A stretch of DNA of 64,000 bases from JAGWRI01 sp035700805. GTDB taxonomy: Bacteria > Gemmatimonadota > Gemmatimonadetes > Gemmatimonadales > Gemmatimonadaceae. A program made the position numbers and the translations under genes. Below, in pieces: positions 26,038 to 34,922 of this stretch (its first letter is position 1; every line of letters starts with the position of its first letter). The stretch lies in NCBI GenBank assembly GCA_035700805.1, contig DASSOG010000023.1, forward strand, positions 10,495-74,494, read 5' to 3'. Below the pieces are notes generated by a model. That model was given only the letters and a program-made list of their open reading frames with translations, was not told where the DNA came from and did no database searches.

Positions 26038-27645
26038 ATGGTCCAACCGCAGGCGGAAGCGCGGCAGCGCCAGGGCGAGCCCAGTAGCGTGCGATTGTTC
26101 CGCCCGACGCGTGGCGACCTGTTGGCAGCGCTGGCCTCGGCGGTGCTGTTTTTCTTTGCCTTTCCGCCATACCGGCTGGTAGGACCCGTGTTCGTGTGCC
26201 TGGTGCCGCTCGCGGTGGCCGTGGCGCGCGCGGCCGACGCCGGGGAGTCGGCATGGCGCGGAGCGCGCGTGGCCATGTGGTTCTCCATCCTGGGCTACGG
26301 CGCGGCGTTGTACTGGCTGGTGACCGCGCTGCTGATTTTCACGAACCTTGCGATCCTGGGATATCTGGGTTCGCTGGTAGTGATCACGATCACCATCGCG
26401 CTGGCGGGCGCGGCCTTGCTGGCGGCGCGCCGGATGACCGGGTGGAGCATGGCGGTGCTGCTGCCCATCGTGTGGGTGGCGTCGGAGATGGCCTTTGTCC
26501 ACATGTCCGACCTGGCGTTCCCCTGGCTGCCGCTGGGGCTGGGCGTGACGCGCACGCCGGTGCTGGCGCAGGTGGCCGACATCTCGGGCGTGCACGGCGT
26601 GAGCTTCTGGATTGCGGCGACAAACGGGCTGGTGGCGGAGATGTGGCTGCATCGGGACGCGCGACGCGAGAACCTGCGCCGTGGCGCGGTGATTGTGGGC
26701 CTGCTGCTGGGCGTGAGTGCCTACGGCTGGTGGCGCATGCGCACCGTGCCCATGCGGCCGGTGGCGCGCGTGGGAGTGGTGCAGCCGAATATCGCGGAAG
26801 ACCAGAAGCACGAGGCGGAGACCCTTGGCCGGACCATGGGGATCCTGGCCCGCCAGACGCGTGAACTGGAGGCTCACGGGAGCCCCCAGCTCATCCTCTG
26901 GCCGGAAACGGCGCTGCCGGACTTCCTGTTCCGGCACCCTGACTGGAGTGACTCGCTGCACGCGCTCACCGTGGCGACGGGTGCGCCACTGTTGACAGGG
27001 TTTATTGACCTCGTATGGCAGGACAGTACCACATATCAGTATTATAACGCCGCCATGCTGGTGGAGGCCGACGGTCACGTCCGGCAGCCGGCCTACCACA
27101 AGCGGCGGCTGGTGCCGGTGGTGGAGCGGGTGCCCTTCCTCAATCCGGCCTGGTTCCGGTGGGCGGGGCAGTACTTTGGCGGGTTTGGCGTGGGCGCCGG
27201 TCCCGTCGTGTACCAGGAGCCCTTTGGGAAGTTCGGGGTGCTGGTATGCTACGAGTCCATCTTCCCGGCGGAGTCGCGCCAGTACCGGAACCTGGGCGCG
27301 GACTTCCTGGTGAACATCACCAACGACGCCTGGTTCGGGCACAGCCACGCGCCGTACGAGCACTACTCCCACCTGGTGCTGCGCGCCATCGAGAATCGCG
27401 TGGCCGTGGTGCGCGCCGCCAACACCGGAATTTCCGGGTGGATCGACCCCGTCGGGCGCATCCGGGCGGCGACGCCGATCTTCACCCCGCAGGTGGCGGT
27501 CTATGCGCTGGAAACGAGCGATGTCCGCACGCCATACGATGCGCTCGGTGATTTTGTCGGGTTGCTGAGCGTGCTCGCCACGCTGGCGCTGGTGGGACGG
27601 GCGTGGTGGACGGCGCGGGTGGCGAGGCGCGGGGAGGTGGCGTGA
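26038..27645 (+). CDS. lnt: Apolipoprotein N-acyltransferase
   Basis: A 535-residue inner-membrane enzyme that adds the third acyl chain to lipoproteins. About six to seven hydrophobic helices fill residues 22-235; the nitrilase-like domain follows with the catalytic triad Glu290 (WPETALPD), Lys355 (HKRRLVPVVE) and Cys404 (VLVCYESIF). A last helix lies near 505-525. It matches the presence of LolA and several lipoproteins in this window. Its stop overlaps the GTG of the downstream hydantoinase gene (GTGA). Confidence 0.94.
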   Translation: MVQPQAEARQRQGEPSSVRLFRPTRGDLLAALASAVLFFFAFPPYRLVGPVFVCLVPLAVAVARAADAGESAWRGARVAMWFSILGYGAALYWLVTALLIFTNLAILGYLGSLVVITITIALAGAALLAARRMTGWSMAVLLPIVWVASEMAFVHMSDLAFPWLPLGLGVTRTPVLAQVADISGVHGVSFWIAATNGLVAEMWLHRDARRENLRRGAVIVGLLLGVSAYGWWRMRTVPMRPVARVGVVQPNIAEDQKHEAETLGRTMGILARQTRELEAHGSPQLILWPETALPDFLFRHPDWSDSLHALTVATGAPLLTGFIDLVWQDSTTYQYYNAAMLVEADGHVRQPAYHKRRLVPVVERVPFLNPAWFRWAGQYFGGFGVGAGPVVYQEPFGKFGVLVCYESIFPAESRQYRNLGADFLVNITNDAWFGHSHAPYEHYSHLVLRAIENRVAVVRAANTGISGWIDPVGRIRAATPIFTPQVAVYALETSDVRTPYDALGDFVGLLSVLATLALVGRAWWTARVARRGEVA

Positions 27646-29564
27646 GCACGTCGGTTGGCATCGACGTAGGTGGCACCTTTACCGACCTCGTGGCGCTGGA
27701 CGCCGACGGGCGCGTGGCGGTGCGCAAGGTCTTGAGCACGCCCGCGGACCAGAGCGTGGGCGTGGAAACGGCGCTCCGCGACCTGGCGCGCCCTGACGTA
27801 GATCGTGTGGTACACGGCACCACGGTGGCGACCAACATGCTGCTGGAGCGGGCCGGCGCGCGCGTGGTGCTCTGCGCCACGGCGGGATTCACGGACCTGC
27901 TGGAACTGCGGCGGCAGGCGCGCGCCTCGCTCTACGACCTCACGCGCCACCATCCCGCGCCACTCGTATCGGCGGACCGCGTGGTGCCGGTGGACGAACG
28001 CATGGGGCATGACGCGGTGATCCAGCTGCTCACCGCGGCGGCCACGGCGCGCGCCGTGGAGCAGGTCGTGGCGCTTGCCCCTGAAATCGTGGCCGTGGCG
28101 CTGCTGCACGCGTACCGGGATCCGTCCCACGAACGCGCGCTCGCGGCGGCGCTGCGCGAGCGCCTGCCCGGGGTGGAGGTGGTCTGTTCGTCCGACGTGT
28201 ACCCCGAAATTCGCGAATATGAGCGAACTGCAACAACGGCCGCCGAGGCGTACCTGCGGCCTGGCGTGGCGCACTATGTGCGACAGCTCGCCGTTCGTCT
28301 GCGGGCCATGGCGCTGCCCGCGCCCGGCGTGATGACGTCCAGCGGCGGGATGCGTTCGGCCGACGATGCGGCGATGAACGCGGCGCAACTGGCGCTCTCC
28401 GGGCCCGCGGGCGGGGTGGTGGGCGCGGCGGCGGTGCTGCGCGCCGCGGGCCTGACGCAGGCGCTCACCATGGACATCGGCGGCACGAGCGCTGATGCCG
28501 GCCTGATCCTGGGTGGCGAGCCGCTGGTGGAGCCCGGCGGCGAGGTGGCTGGCGTTCCGATTGCGCTGCCCCGCGTGCTGGTGGAGACGGTGTCCGCCGG
28601 CGGAGGGAGCATCGCCTGGCTGGACGACGGCGGGGCGTTGCGCGTGGGTCCGCGGAGCGCGGGGGCCGTGCCCGGACCCATGGCGTTCGGGCTCGGTGGG
28701 ACTCAGCCGACCGTGACCGACGCACACGCGGTGCTTGGCCACATCCGGGCTCGGCGGCTGAGCGGAGGTGTGGCGCTGGATGTTGAGCGCGCGCGGGCGG
28801 GGATGCGTGAGTTGGCCGACCGGCTGGGCCGGAGCCCTGACGACACCGCGCGGGCCGTCATTGCGACGATGGATGCCGCGATGGCGCGCGCGCTGCGTCG
28901 CGTGAGCGTGGAGCGCGGCGTCGATCCACGACAGTGCGCGCTGGTGGCGTTTGGCGGGGGCGGGCCGCTGCATGCGTGCGGGCTCGCGGAACTCCTGGGC
29001 ATGACGCGCGTGCTTGTGCCGCCGCACGCCGGGGTGCTGAGCGCGCTCGGCCTGGCCATCACCGCGGAGCGGCGCGAGGGCATGGTGAGCGTCATGCGCG
29101 ACACGGCAACGATGACCGCGGCCGAGCTGTCGATGGCCATGCGCAGTGCCGATGCGCGGTGCGGGGCGGATCCAGCCTGGTCGCGAACCTGGCTGCTGCG
29201 CGCGCGCTTTGCCGGGCAGGGGCACGAACTGGATGTGCTGGCCGGGCCTGGGGATGACCCGGCCCAGGTGGCGGCCCGGTTTGCCGACGTGCACCGCGCG
29301 CGCGTGGGATTCACGCTGCCGACCGCCGTGGAGATCGTGAGTGCGCGATGCGTGGCCACCGGACGCGCTCGGCAGGCACGGCTCGAGCGGCCAGGGGGGC
29401 CGGGATGGGATGCCACGACGCAGACGGATGCCGGTGGCGCGTGTGAGGTGGAGGTGGCGGGTGAATGTTCGGTGGCGCTGGCCGATGCCACGATGCTGGT
29501 GGGCGCGGGTTGGACGGCACGCGCGCTGCCCACGGGCGGCTGGATGCTGGAGCGTGGCGTATGA
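27642..29564 (+). CDS. Hydantoinase/oxoprolinase subunit A family protein
   Basis: A 640-residue protein starting at GTG 27642 (VSTSVGIDVGGTFTDLV), overlapping the lnt stop. The ASKHA-type N-terminal motif VGGTFTDLVALD, HGTTVATNMLLER and the second-domain motif MDIGGTSADAGLI are typical of N-methylhydantoinase A and 5-oxoprolinase N-terminal halves, which use ATP to open cyclic amides. The last residues overlap the start of the B subunit (ATGA). The substrate (5-oxoproline, hydantoin or other) cannot be told from sequence alone. Confidence 0.9.
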   Translation: MSTSVGIDVGGTFTDLVALDADGRVAVRKVLSTPADQSVGVETALRDLARPDVDRVVHGTTVATNMLLERAGARVVLCATAGFTDLLELRRQARASLYDLTRHHPAPLVSADRVVPVDERMGHDAVIQLLTAAATARAVEQVVALAPEIVAVALLHAYRDPSHERALAAALRERLPGVEVVCSSDVYPEIREYERTATTAAEAYLRPGVAHYVRQLAVRLRAMALPAPGVMTSSGGMRSADDAAMNAAQLALSGPAGGVVGAAAVLRAAGLTQALTMDIGGTSADAGLILGGEPLVEPGGEVAGVPIALPRVLVETVSAGGGSIAWLDDGGALRVGPRSAGAVPGPMAFGLGGTQPTVTDAHAVLGHIRARRLSGGVALDVERARAGMRELADRLGRSPDDTARAVIATMDAAMARALRRVSVERGVDPRQCALVAFGGGGPLHACGLAELLGMTRVLVPPHAGVLSALGLAITAERREGMVSVMRDTATMTAAELSMAMRSADARCGADPAWSRTWLLRARFAGQGHELDVLAGPGDDPAQVAARFADVHRARVGFTLPTAVEIVSARCVATGRARQARLERPGGPGWDATTQTDAGGACEVEVAGECSVALADATMLVGAGWTARALPTGGWMLERGV

Positions 29565-31135
29565 GCGAATTCGATGTACTCGGGCTGAGCGTGATGGCGA
29601 ATGCCTTCGCGATGATCGCGGAGGAAATGGGCGCGGTCCTCGTGCGCACCGCACTCTCGCCCAACATCCGGGAGCGACGCGACGCGTCCTCCGCGCTGTT
29701 TGATGCAGGCGGACGGATGGTGGCGCAGGCGGCGCACATTCCCGTGCATCTGGGGGCGATGCCCGAGTCGGTGCGCGCCGTGATGGGGTGCGAGCCGAGC
29801 GCCGGCGACGTGTTCATCCTGAACGATCCGTATCGCGGCGGCTCACACCTGCCCGACCTCACGCTGGTGGAGGCGATTGCCGTGGACGGGCGAGTGGCTG
29901 GCTTTGCGGCGGTGCGGGCACACCATGCGGACGTGGGCGGGATGAGCCCTGGCAGCATGCCGCAGGGGGCCACTGAACTGGTGCAGGAAGGGCTGGTGAT
30001 TCCGCCTGTGCGGCTGGTCCACGCGGGTGTGCTGGATGAGATGCTGCTGCGGTTCATCCTGGCCAACGTGCGCACCCCGGAGGAGCGGCGCGGCGACCTG
30101 CGGGCGCAGTTGGCGGCGTGCGCGGCCGGCGCCGCGGGCTGGCGCACGCTGCTGGAGCGACACGGCAGTGCATCCCTGGCGGCGGCCGTGGATGCCGTGC
30201 TGGACTACACGGAGCGGCGCGCGCGGGCGCGAATCGGGCGCCTGGGTGCGCTGGATGTGACGGCGCGCGACTTCCTGGAAGGCGATGGCTTGACCGACGA
30301 TTCAGTCGCGGTCGCGGTGCGCGTGCGTGCCGTGGGTGACACGCTGCACCTCGACTTCAGCGGCAGCTCCCCCGTGGTGCGCGGCAACGTGAACTGTCCG
30401 CTGGCCGTCACGCGGGCCGCGGCCGTTTTTGTCCTGCGCACCCTGCTGGACGACGACGTGCCAACCAATGAAGGCATTGCGCGTGCCCTGGAGCTGGTGG
30501 TGCCTGACGATTGCGTGCTGAACGCGCGCTGGCCGGCCGCCGTGGCAGCGGGCAACGTGGAGATGTCGCAGCGTATTGCGGATACGCTCATGATGGCGCT
30601 GGCCTCGGGTGGCGTGCCGGTGGTGGCGCAGGGCCAGGGGACGATGAACAACGTGACGTTCGGCGGCGCGGGCTGGACGTTCTACGAGACGCTGGGGGGC
30701 GGGCAGGGCGCCGGCGAGACCGCGGACGGACCCGATGCCGTGCACGTCGGCATGAGCAATACGCTCAACACTCCTGTTGAATCGCTGGAGGGCACGTACC
30801 CGCTGCGCATCGAGCAGTACGCCGTGCGACGGGCGTCGGGCGGTGGGGGCGCGCACCACGGCGGCGACGGGGTCGTGCGGCGATACCGGGCCCTGGCGCC
30901 GTGCACGGTCACCCTGCTCACGGAACGGCGCCGCACGCCGCCCCATGGGGCAGCCGGCGGCGACGATGGTCAACCGGGCCGCAACCTGTTGAACGATGTC
31001 GAGCTCCCCGCGAAGTGCCGGCTTGAACTGCAACCCGGCGATGTGGTGACCATCGAGACGCCGGGGGGCGGCGGGTACGGATCGGCCGCTAGTCGTCCTT
31101 CCGCGCGACCGCGTGGTACACGCCGGCCTCAATGA
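29561..31135 (+). CDS. Hydantoinase/oxoprolinase subunit B family protein
   Basis: A 524-residue partner of the preceding subunit; ATG 29561 overlaps its TGA. Typical HyuB features are VLVRTALSPNIRERRD, GDVFILNDPYRGGSHLPD, the histidine pair AVRAHHADVGG and the C-terminal TIETPGGGGYG. The A and B proteins form the active ATP-dependent amidohydrolase. Its last 47 nt overlap the end of the HD-GYP gene on the other strand, so the two transcripts must run into each other. Confidence 0.9.
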   Translation: MSEFDVLGLSVMANAFAMIAEEMGAVLVRTALSPNIRERRDASSALFDAGGRMVAQAAHIPVHLGAMPESVRAVMGCEPSAGDVFILNDPYRGGSHLPDLTLVEAIAVDGRVAGFAAVRAHHADVGGMSPGSMPQGATELVQEGLVIPPVRLVHAGVLDEMLLRFILANVRTPEERRGDLRAQLAACAAGAAGWRTLLERHGSASLAAAVDAVLDYTERRARARIGRLGALDVTARDFLEGDGLTDDSVAVAVRVRAVGDTLHLDFSGSSPVVRGNVNCPLAVTRAAAVFVLRTLLDDDVPTNEGIARALELVVPDDCVLNARWPAAVAAGNVEMSQRIADTLMMALASGGVPVVAQGQGTMNNVTFGGAGWTFYETLGGGQGAGETADGPDAVHVGMSNTLNTPVESLEGTYPLRIEQYAVRRASGGGGAHHGGDGVVRRYRALAPCTVTLLTERRRTPPHGAAGGDDGQPGRNLLNDVELPAKCRLELQPGDVVTIETPGGGGYGSAASRPSARPRGTRRPQ

Positions 31136-33050
31136 ACGTCTCCAGCAGGTCGGGATCCAGCATCCCGTCCTTTGCCTCCGCCGAGAGGATATCGAGCGCG
31201 CGGTCGTGGCTCACGGCGCGCTTGTACGGGCGGTCGGTGGCGGTGAGCGCGTCGAAGATGTCGGAGATGGTCATCATGCGGGTCTGCACCGGGATCGCCT
31301 CGCCGCGCACCTGTCGCGGGTAGCCGCGGCCGTCCAGCTTCTCGTGATGGCCATAGGCGATGTCGGGGATGCCCTTCAGCGCCCGCGTCCACGGGATCTG
31401 GTTCAGGAACCGGTACGTATGCGTGACGTGCGACTCGATCTCGCGCCGCTCGTGTTCATCCAGGTTGCCCTTGCGGATCATGAGGAACTGCAGCTCGTCA
31501 TCATGCAGCAGCGGGCGCTCCACCCCGTCGATGTCCAGGAAGGTCCGGTTATTGATTTCGTATAGCTCGTCGAACGTCCCCTCCGGGAGGATGGTCGGTT
31601 CGTTGGCCCGGACAATCGCGTCGAGGAAGCGCTCCAGCTCGGCGCGCTTGGCGCGGCGCGCTTCGTTCAGGCGGACCACGGCCTGGTCGTAGTTGGAGGG
31701 GCCGTGTTCCAGCAGGTAGTCAGCGCGTTCGCGCTCGAACTGCAGTTCCGCGCGCTGGAGCAGGTAGGCAAAGCGCTGCCGGATGATGGCGAGGTCGGGG
31801 CCGTAGAGCTTCTTCTGCTTGACCAGCACCTGTTCGCGCACGCCCACCTTGCCGAAATCGTGGAGCAGGCCGGCGTAGCGGATCTCGCGGATCTGCTCGG
31901 CGCTGAAGCGCGTGGCGCGGTACTGGCCCGAACCCCCGCGATCCACCGCCTCCGCCAGGCCCACCGTGAGCGTGGCCACGCGACCCGAATGACCCGACGT
32001 GGTGGGATCGCGCTGTTCGATGGCCGTGACCGCGGCGGTGACGAACCCCTCGAACAGCTTCTCGATATCCTCATACAGCAGGCTGTTCTCGATTGCCACC
32101 CCCGCCTGCGCCGCCAGCGCGGTGACGAGCTCCACGTCCCGCTCCGTGTACGGCAGCACCTCCTGTTCCGCCACGTCGGCGGTGGAGAGCACCGTCTCGA
32201 ATTGCCGCTTGCGATTGATGAGCTGCAGCACCGCGATGACTTCCTCGCGGTGCGTCTTCATGGGCAGGACCAGCATGGACTTTGTGCGATAGCCGAACTT
32301 GTCATCAAAGCTGCGGTTCTGCCGGTAGGACACGTCCTGGGGCAGGAGGTACACGTCGTCGATGGCCATGGGCGCGCCAGTGGCGGCCGCGTGGCCGGCC
32401 AGGCTGGTGTGGTCGATGGCGACGGCGAATTCCGTGAACGGCAGGTGCGGCAGCGACTGGTTCTGCGTAACCTTGAAGCGCAGCGTGGTAGGGGCGCTGC
32501 CGTCGTCGTGGCGTTCCACCAGGTACAGCGAACCGGCATCGCTCCAGGTGATGCGCCGGGCCTGGCTCAGGATCATGTCCAGCAATCGGGTCAGGTCCCG
32601 TTCGGTGGAAAGCGCGGCTCCCACCTGCGCCAGGTCGGCCAGTTCGCGACGGCTGCGCTGCTCGTTGTAGCGTGCGGTACCGAGGGCGATGAGCGTGGCG
32701 GCGTGGTGAAAGGCGCCGCGAAGCTGTGCCGCTACCACGGCGGGCGACGCGCCGTCGGGGATGCTGCCGGCGATCACGTCGGTGGGGAGCTCGTCGGACG
32801 CGGAGGCGGCGTTCGACCCGCCGACGAGCACGAGGGCCGCGGACTCCGCCAGCGCGGCCAGCCGGTGCGTGCCGTCCGCGCCCGCCGCGGTGACAGACTC
32901 GCGGTCGAAGACCACAACCGTCGCGCGCCGCGCGTCGAGGGTGGCCGGCGCGGGAATGCCGTCCACGTGCGTCACGTCGATCGCCCCGTCGCGATCGAGC
33001 GCCGCGGTGGAGAGGGGGTGCCGTGTAGCCAGCACGAGCAACGGCTTCAT
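31089..33050 (-). CDS. GAF/HD-GYP domain protein with insertion in the HD-GYP fold
   Basis: A 653-residue protein. Residues 1-125 look like a degenerate receiver (TVVVFDRESV, LVLVGGSN), 140-325 form a GAF domain, and 335-645 an HD-GYP domain. The HD pair is in AGLLHDFGKVG (about 396) and the GYP motif in GHHEKLDGRGYP (about 570). Normally some 60 residues separate these; here about 180 do, so roughly 120 residues are inserted, including a charged helical stretch. HD-GYP proteins hydrolyse cyclic di-GMP; the intact metal ligands suggest activity. It is transcribed after the CsgG-like gene but a terminator lies between them. Confidence 0.88.
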   Translation of the reverse strand: MKPLLVLATRHPLSTAALDRDGAIDVTHVDGIPAPATLDARRATVVVFDRESVTAAGADGTHRLAALAESAALVLVGGSNAASASDELPTDVIAGSIPDGASPAVVAAQLRGAFHHAATLIALGTARYNEQRSRRELADLAQVGAALSTERDLTRLLDMILSQARRITWSDAGSLYLVERHDDGSAPTTLRFKVTQNQSLPHLPFTEFAVAIDHTSLAGHAAATGAPMAIDDVYLLPQDVSYRQNRSFDDKFGYRTKSMLVLPMKTHREEVIAVLQLINRKRQFETVLSTADVAEQEVLPYTERDVELVTALAAQAGVAIENSLLYEDIEKLFEGFVTAAVTAIEQRDPTTSGHSGRVATLTVGLAEAVDRGGSGQYRATRFSAEQIREIRYAGLLHDFGKVGVREQVLVKQKKLYGPDLAIIRQRFAYLLQRAELQFERERADYLLEHGPSNYDQAVVRLNEARRAKRAELERFLDAIVRANEPTILPEGTFDELYEINNRTFLDIDGVERPLLHDDELQFLMIRKGNLDEHERREIESHVTHTYRFLNQIPWTRALKGIPDIAYGHHEKLDGRGYPRQVRGEAIPVQTRMMTISDIFDALTATDRPYKRAVSHDRALDILSAEAKDGMLDPDLLETFIEAGVYHAVARKDD

Positions 33051-33090
33051 GACGGGCGTGGGGTGGGGGATACGAGGTCGGGAAAAGCCA

Positions 33091-33130
33091 AGTCGCCGGC
33101 GGCCCGCGAAATTCGGGGCCGCCGGCGACT
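33091..33130 (-). terminator. Terminator after the CsgG-like gene
   Basis: A 16-17-bp inverted repeat (left arm from 33091, right arm to 33130), almost perfect and very GC-rich, with a short AT loop. On the minus strand it is followed by TTGGCTTTTCCC. It lies 20 nt past the stop of the CsgG-like gene and before the HD-GYP start. Confidence 0.75.
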
Positions 33131-33150
33131 CAAATATGCCGCAGGATCAA

Positions 33151-33927
33151 TCAGTCGCCAGACGAGCCGGAGACCTTGGCCAGGTGCTGCCTGGCCGGGG
33201 TGTAATCCGGGAACTTGGCGAGCACCTGGCTGAACAGCTCAGTGGCCTTGGTCGAGTCGCCGGCGTCCTGCGCGTCGAGGGCCTTGGAGTAGAGCATGGC
33301 CGTGCGCAGGTCCATCTTCACCTGCGGGGCCGACTTCGTTTCCGCCGGCTTGGCTGCCGCCGGTTTGGTCTCGTGCATGCCGCCCATGTCCATGTTGCCC
33401 ATGCCCATGTCATGCTTCATGGCCGGCAGCTTCATGTCACTGGAGACCTTCGTGGAGAGCTGTGCGATCAGCCCCAGCACGTCGTCGGCGCTGCCGGTGA
33501 CCTTCTGCGGATTCGTGATCTGCGTCGTCTCAACGTTGATGGCGCGCGCCGTGGCCACCACCTTGCCGCGCCCATCGCTCATGAAGCCGCCGGTGATCAT
33601 GTACTGCGCGCCGAGGATCTTGCCGATGCGCACGGCCGTCTGCGGGTCGATGCTCCCCTGCTTCGCCAGATCCTGCTCCTTCAGCACCTGCTGGATGCGA
33701 TCGCGATCCACCACGGTGAAGGTGTTGTTGGTGACCAGGTCATTGGTCAGGAAATCCTGCAGTCCCTTGCCAACGCCGTCGTAGTCGGCGTGATCCTTGC
33801 CGATCGAGTTGTTGTCAAAGCTGAGGACCGCCACCACCGGCTTGTTGGCCTGGGCCGCCGCCATCGTCGGCGCTACGAACGCGCCCGCAATTGCCAGCGC
33901 CCACGCCGAGCGAACGAAACGCTTCAT
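33151..33927 (-). CDS. Secreted CsgG-like protein with Met/His-rich linker and TPR-like C-terminus
   Basis: A 258-residue protein with a clean signal peptide (cleavage near MAAAQA). Residues 29-160 match the CsgG/curli-assembly-like fold: VVAVLSFDNNS, FLTNDLVTNNTFTVVDRDRI and GKILGAQYMITGGF. True CsgG is an outer-membrane lipoprotein pore; this protein has no lipobox, so it is probably periplasmic. A Met/His-rich linker spans 165-185 (MKLPAMKHDMGMGNMDMGGM). The C-terminus (205-250) looks like a single TPR unit. No other curli gene is nearby. A strong terminator follows. Confidence 0.78.
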   Translation of the reverse strand: MKRFVRSAWALAIAGAFVAPTMAAAQANKPVVAVLSFDNNSIGKDHADYDGVGKGLQDFLTNDLVTNNTFTVVDRDRIQQVLKEQDLAKQGSIDPQTAVRIGKILGAQYMITGGFMSDGRGKVVATARAINVETTQITNPQKVTGSADDVLGLIAQLSTKVSSDMKLPAMKHDMGMGNMDMGGMHETKPAAAKPAETKSAPQVKMDLRTAMLYSKALDAQDAGDSTKATELFSQVLAKFPDYTPARQHLAKVSGSSGD

Positions 33928-33961
33928 GGTCTCCTCCCGAGACTCGTGTTGCCGTGCACTG

Positions 33962-34834
33962 CTACACCGTGAGTGTCATCCCTTCAGCGGCGGCCACCAC
34001 GTCCAGGGCGGCGCCGCGCTGCTTCACCAGCTTCCTGCACTCCGCCACGCGGGCGTCCAGCTCATCGTCGGCGCGTTCGGGGTTGTGGTGAAAGAGCACG
34101 AGCTGCTCCACCCCCGATTCCAGCGCCAGCGAGACGGCGTCGTCGTACGTGGAATGGCCCCACCCGCGGTGGTGGTCGTACTCCTCCGCGGTGTACGTCG
34201 CGTCGTGCACCAGCACCCGCGCCCCCTGCACAAACTTCACCAGCCCCTCATGCCAGCCATCCGGCGTATCGAACTTTCCGCCAGCGCCCAGCTCATTGTC
34301 CGAGACATACACCAGCGCCCGCGCCGCCGCCCCAGACTCCCGGAACCGGTACCCCAGCGCGCCGCCCGGGTGCCGGACCGGATAGGCCGAGACCTCGTAG
34401 CCGTGGCCCCGGTGCGGCTCCTGCCCAATCTCGGAAAAATCGATGCGCGCGTCCAGTTCCTCGAATGCCACCGGAAAGACCACCGGGTTCATCTGGTCCC
34501 GGACAATCCGGTCGATGCTTGTTTCCAGGGCCTTGGACCCCCAGATGGTGAAGTGGTTGCCCCGCTGGAAGATCGGCCCGAAGAACGGGATCCCCTGGAT
34601 GTGATCCCAGTGCGCGTGCGTGAGGAAAATGTCACCGGTAATCGGGGCCCCATCCGCCCGCGCGATGAGCGAGCGACCCAGCTCCCGCAGTCCGGTGCCG
34701 GCATCCAGGATGATCAGCCAGCCGTCCGATGTCCGTACCTCCACCGATGGTGTGTTGCCCCCGTAGCGCACGGTCTGTGGCCCGGGGCTCGGGATGGACC
34801 CGCGAGTCCCCCAGAATTGAAGTCGCAAACTCAT
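33962..34834 (-). CDS. MBL-fold metallo-hydrolase
   Basis: A 290-residue metallo-beta-lactamase-fold protein starting MSLRLQFWGTRGSIPSPG, a start seen in the phosphodiesterase-like (RNase Z/PhnP-like) branch. Metal ligands are in FLTHAHWDHIQG, HPGGALGYR, YVSDNE and VLVHDATYT, with a final LVLFHHNP. It probably hydrolyses a phosphodiester such as a nucleotide, but the substrate cannot be inferred. No signal peptide, so cytoplasmic. It lies between the Crp-type regulator and the CsgG-like gene on the same strand. Confidence 0.85.
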   Translation of the reverse strand: MSLRLQFWGTRGSIPSPGPQTVRYGGNTPSVEVRTSDGWLIILDAGTGLRELGRSLIARADGAPITGDIFLTHAHWDHIQGIPFFGPIFQRGNHFTIWGSKALETSIDRIVRDQMNPVVFPVAFEELDARIDFSEIGQEPHRGHGYEVSAYPVRHPGGALGYRFRESGAAARALVYVSDNELGAGGKFDTPDGWHEGLVKFVQGARVLVHDATYTAEEYDHHRGWGHSTYDDAVSLALESGVEQLVLFHHNPERADDELDARVAECRKLVKQRGAALDVVAAAEGMTLTV

Positions 34835-34922
34835 GCTCGCCTGCCTCGGCGCGGTCGTTCAAACTGGTGAGTCACTGGAAGTGGCGGCTACGCGGGGGGT
34901 CACGACGGACGGGTGACTGCCG

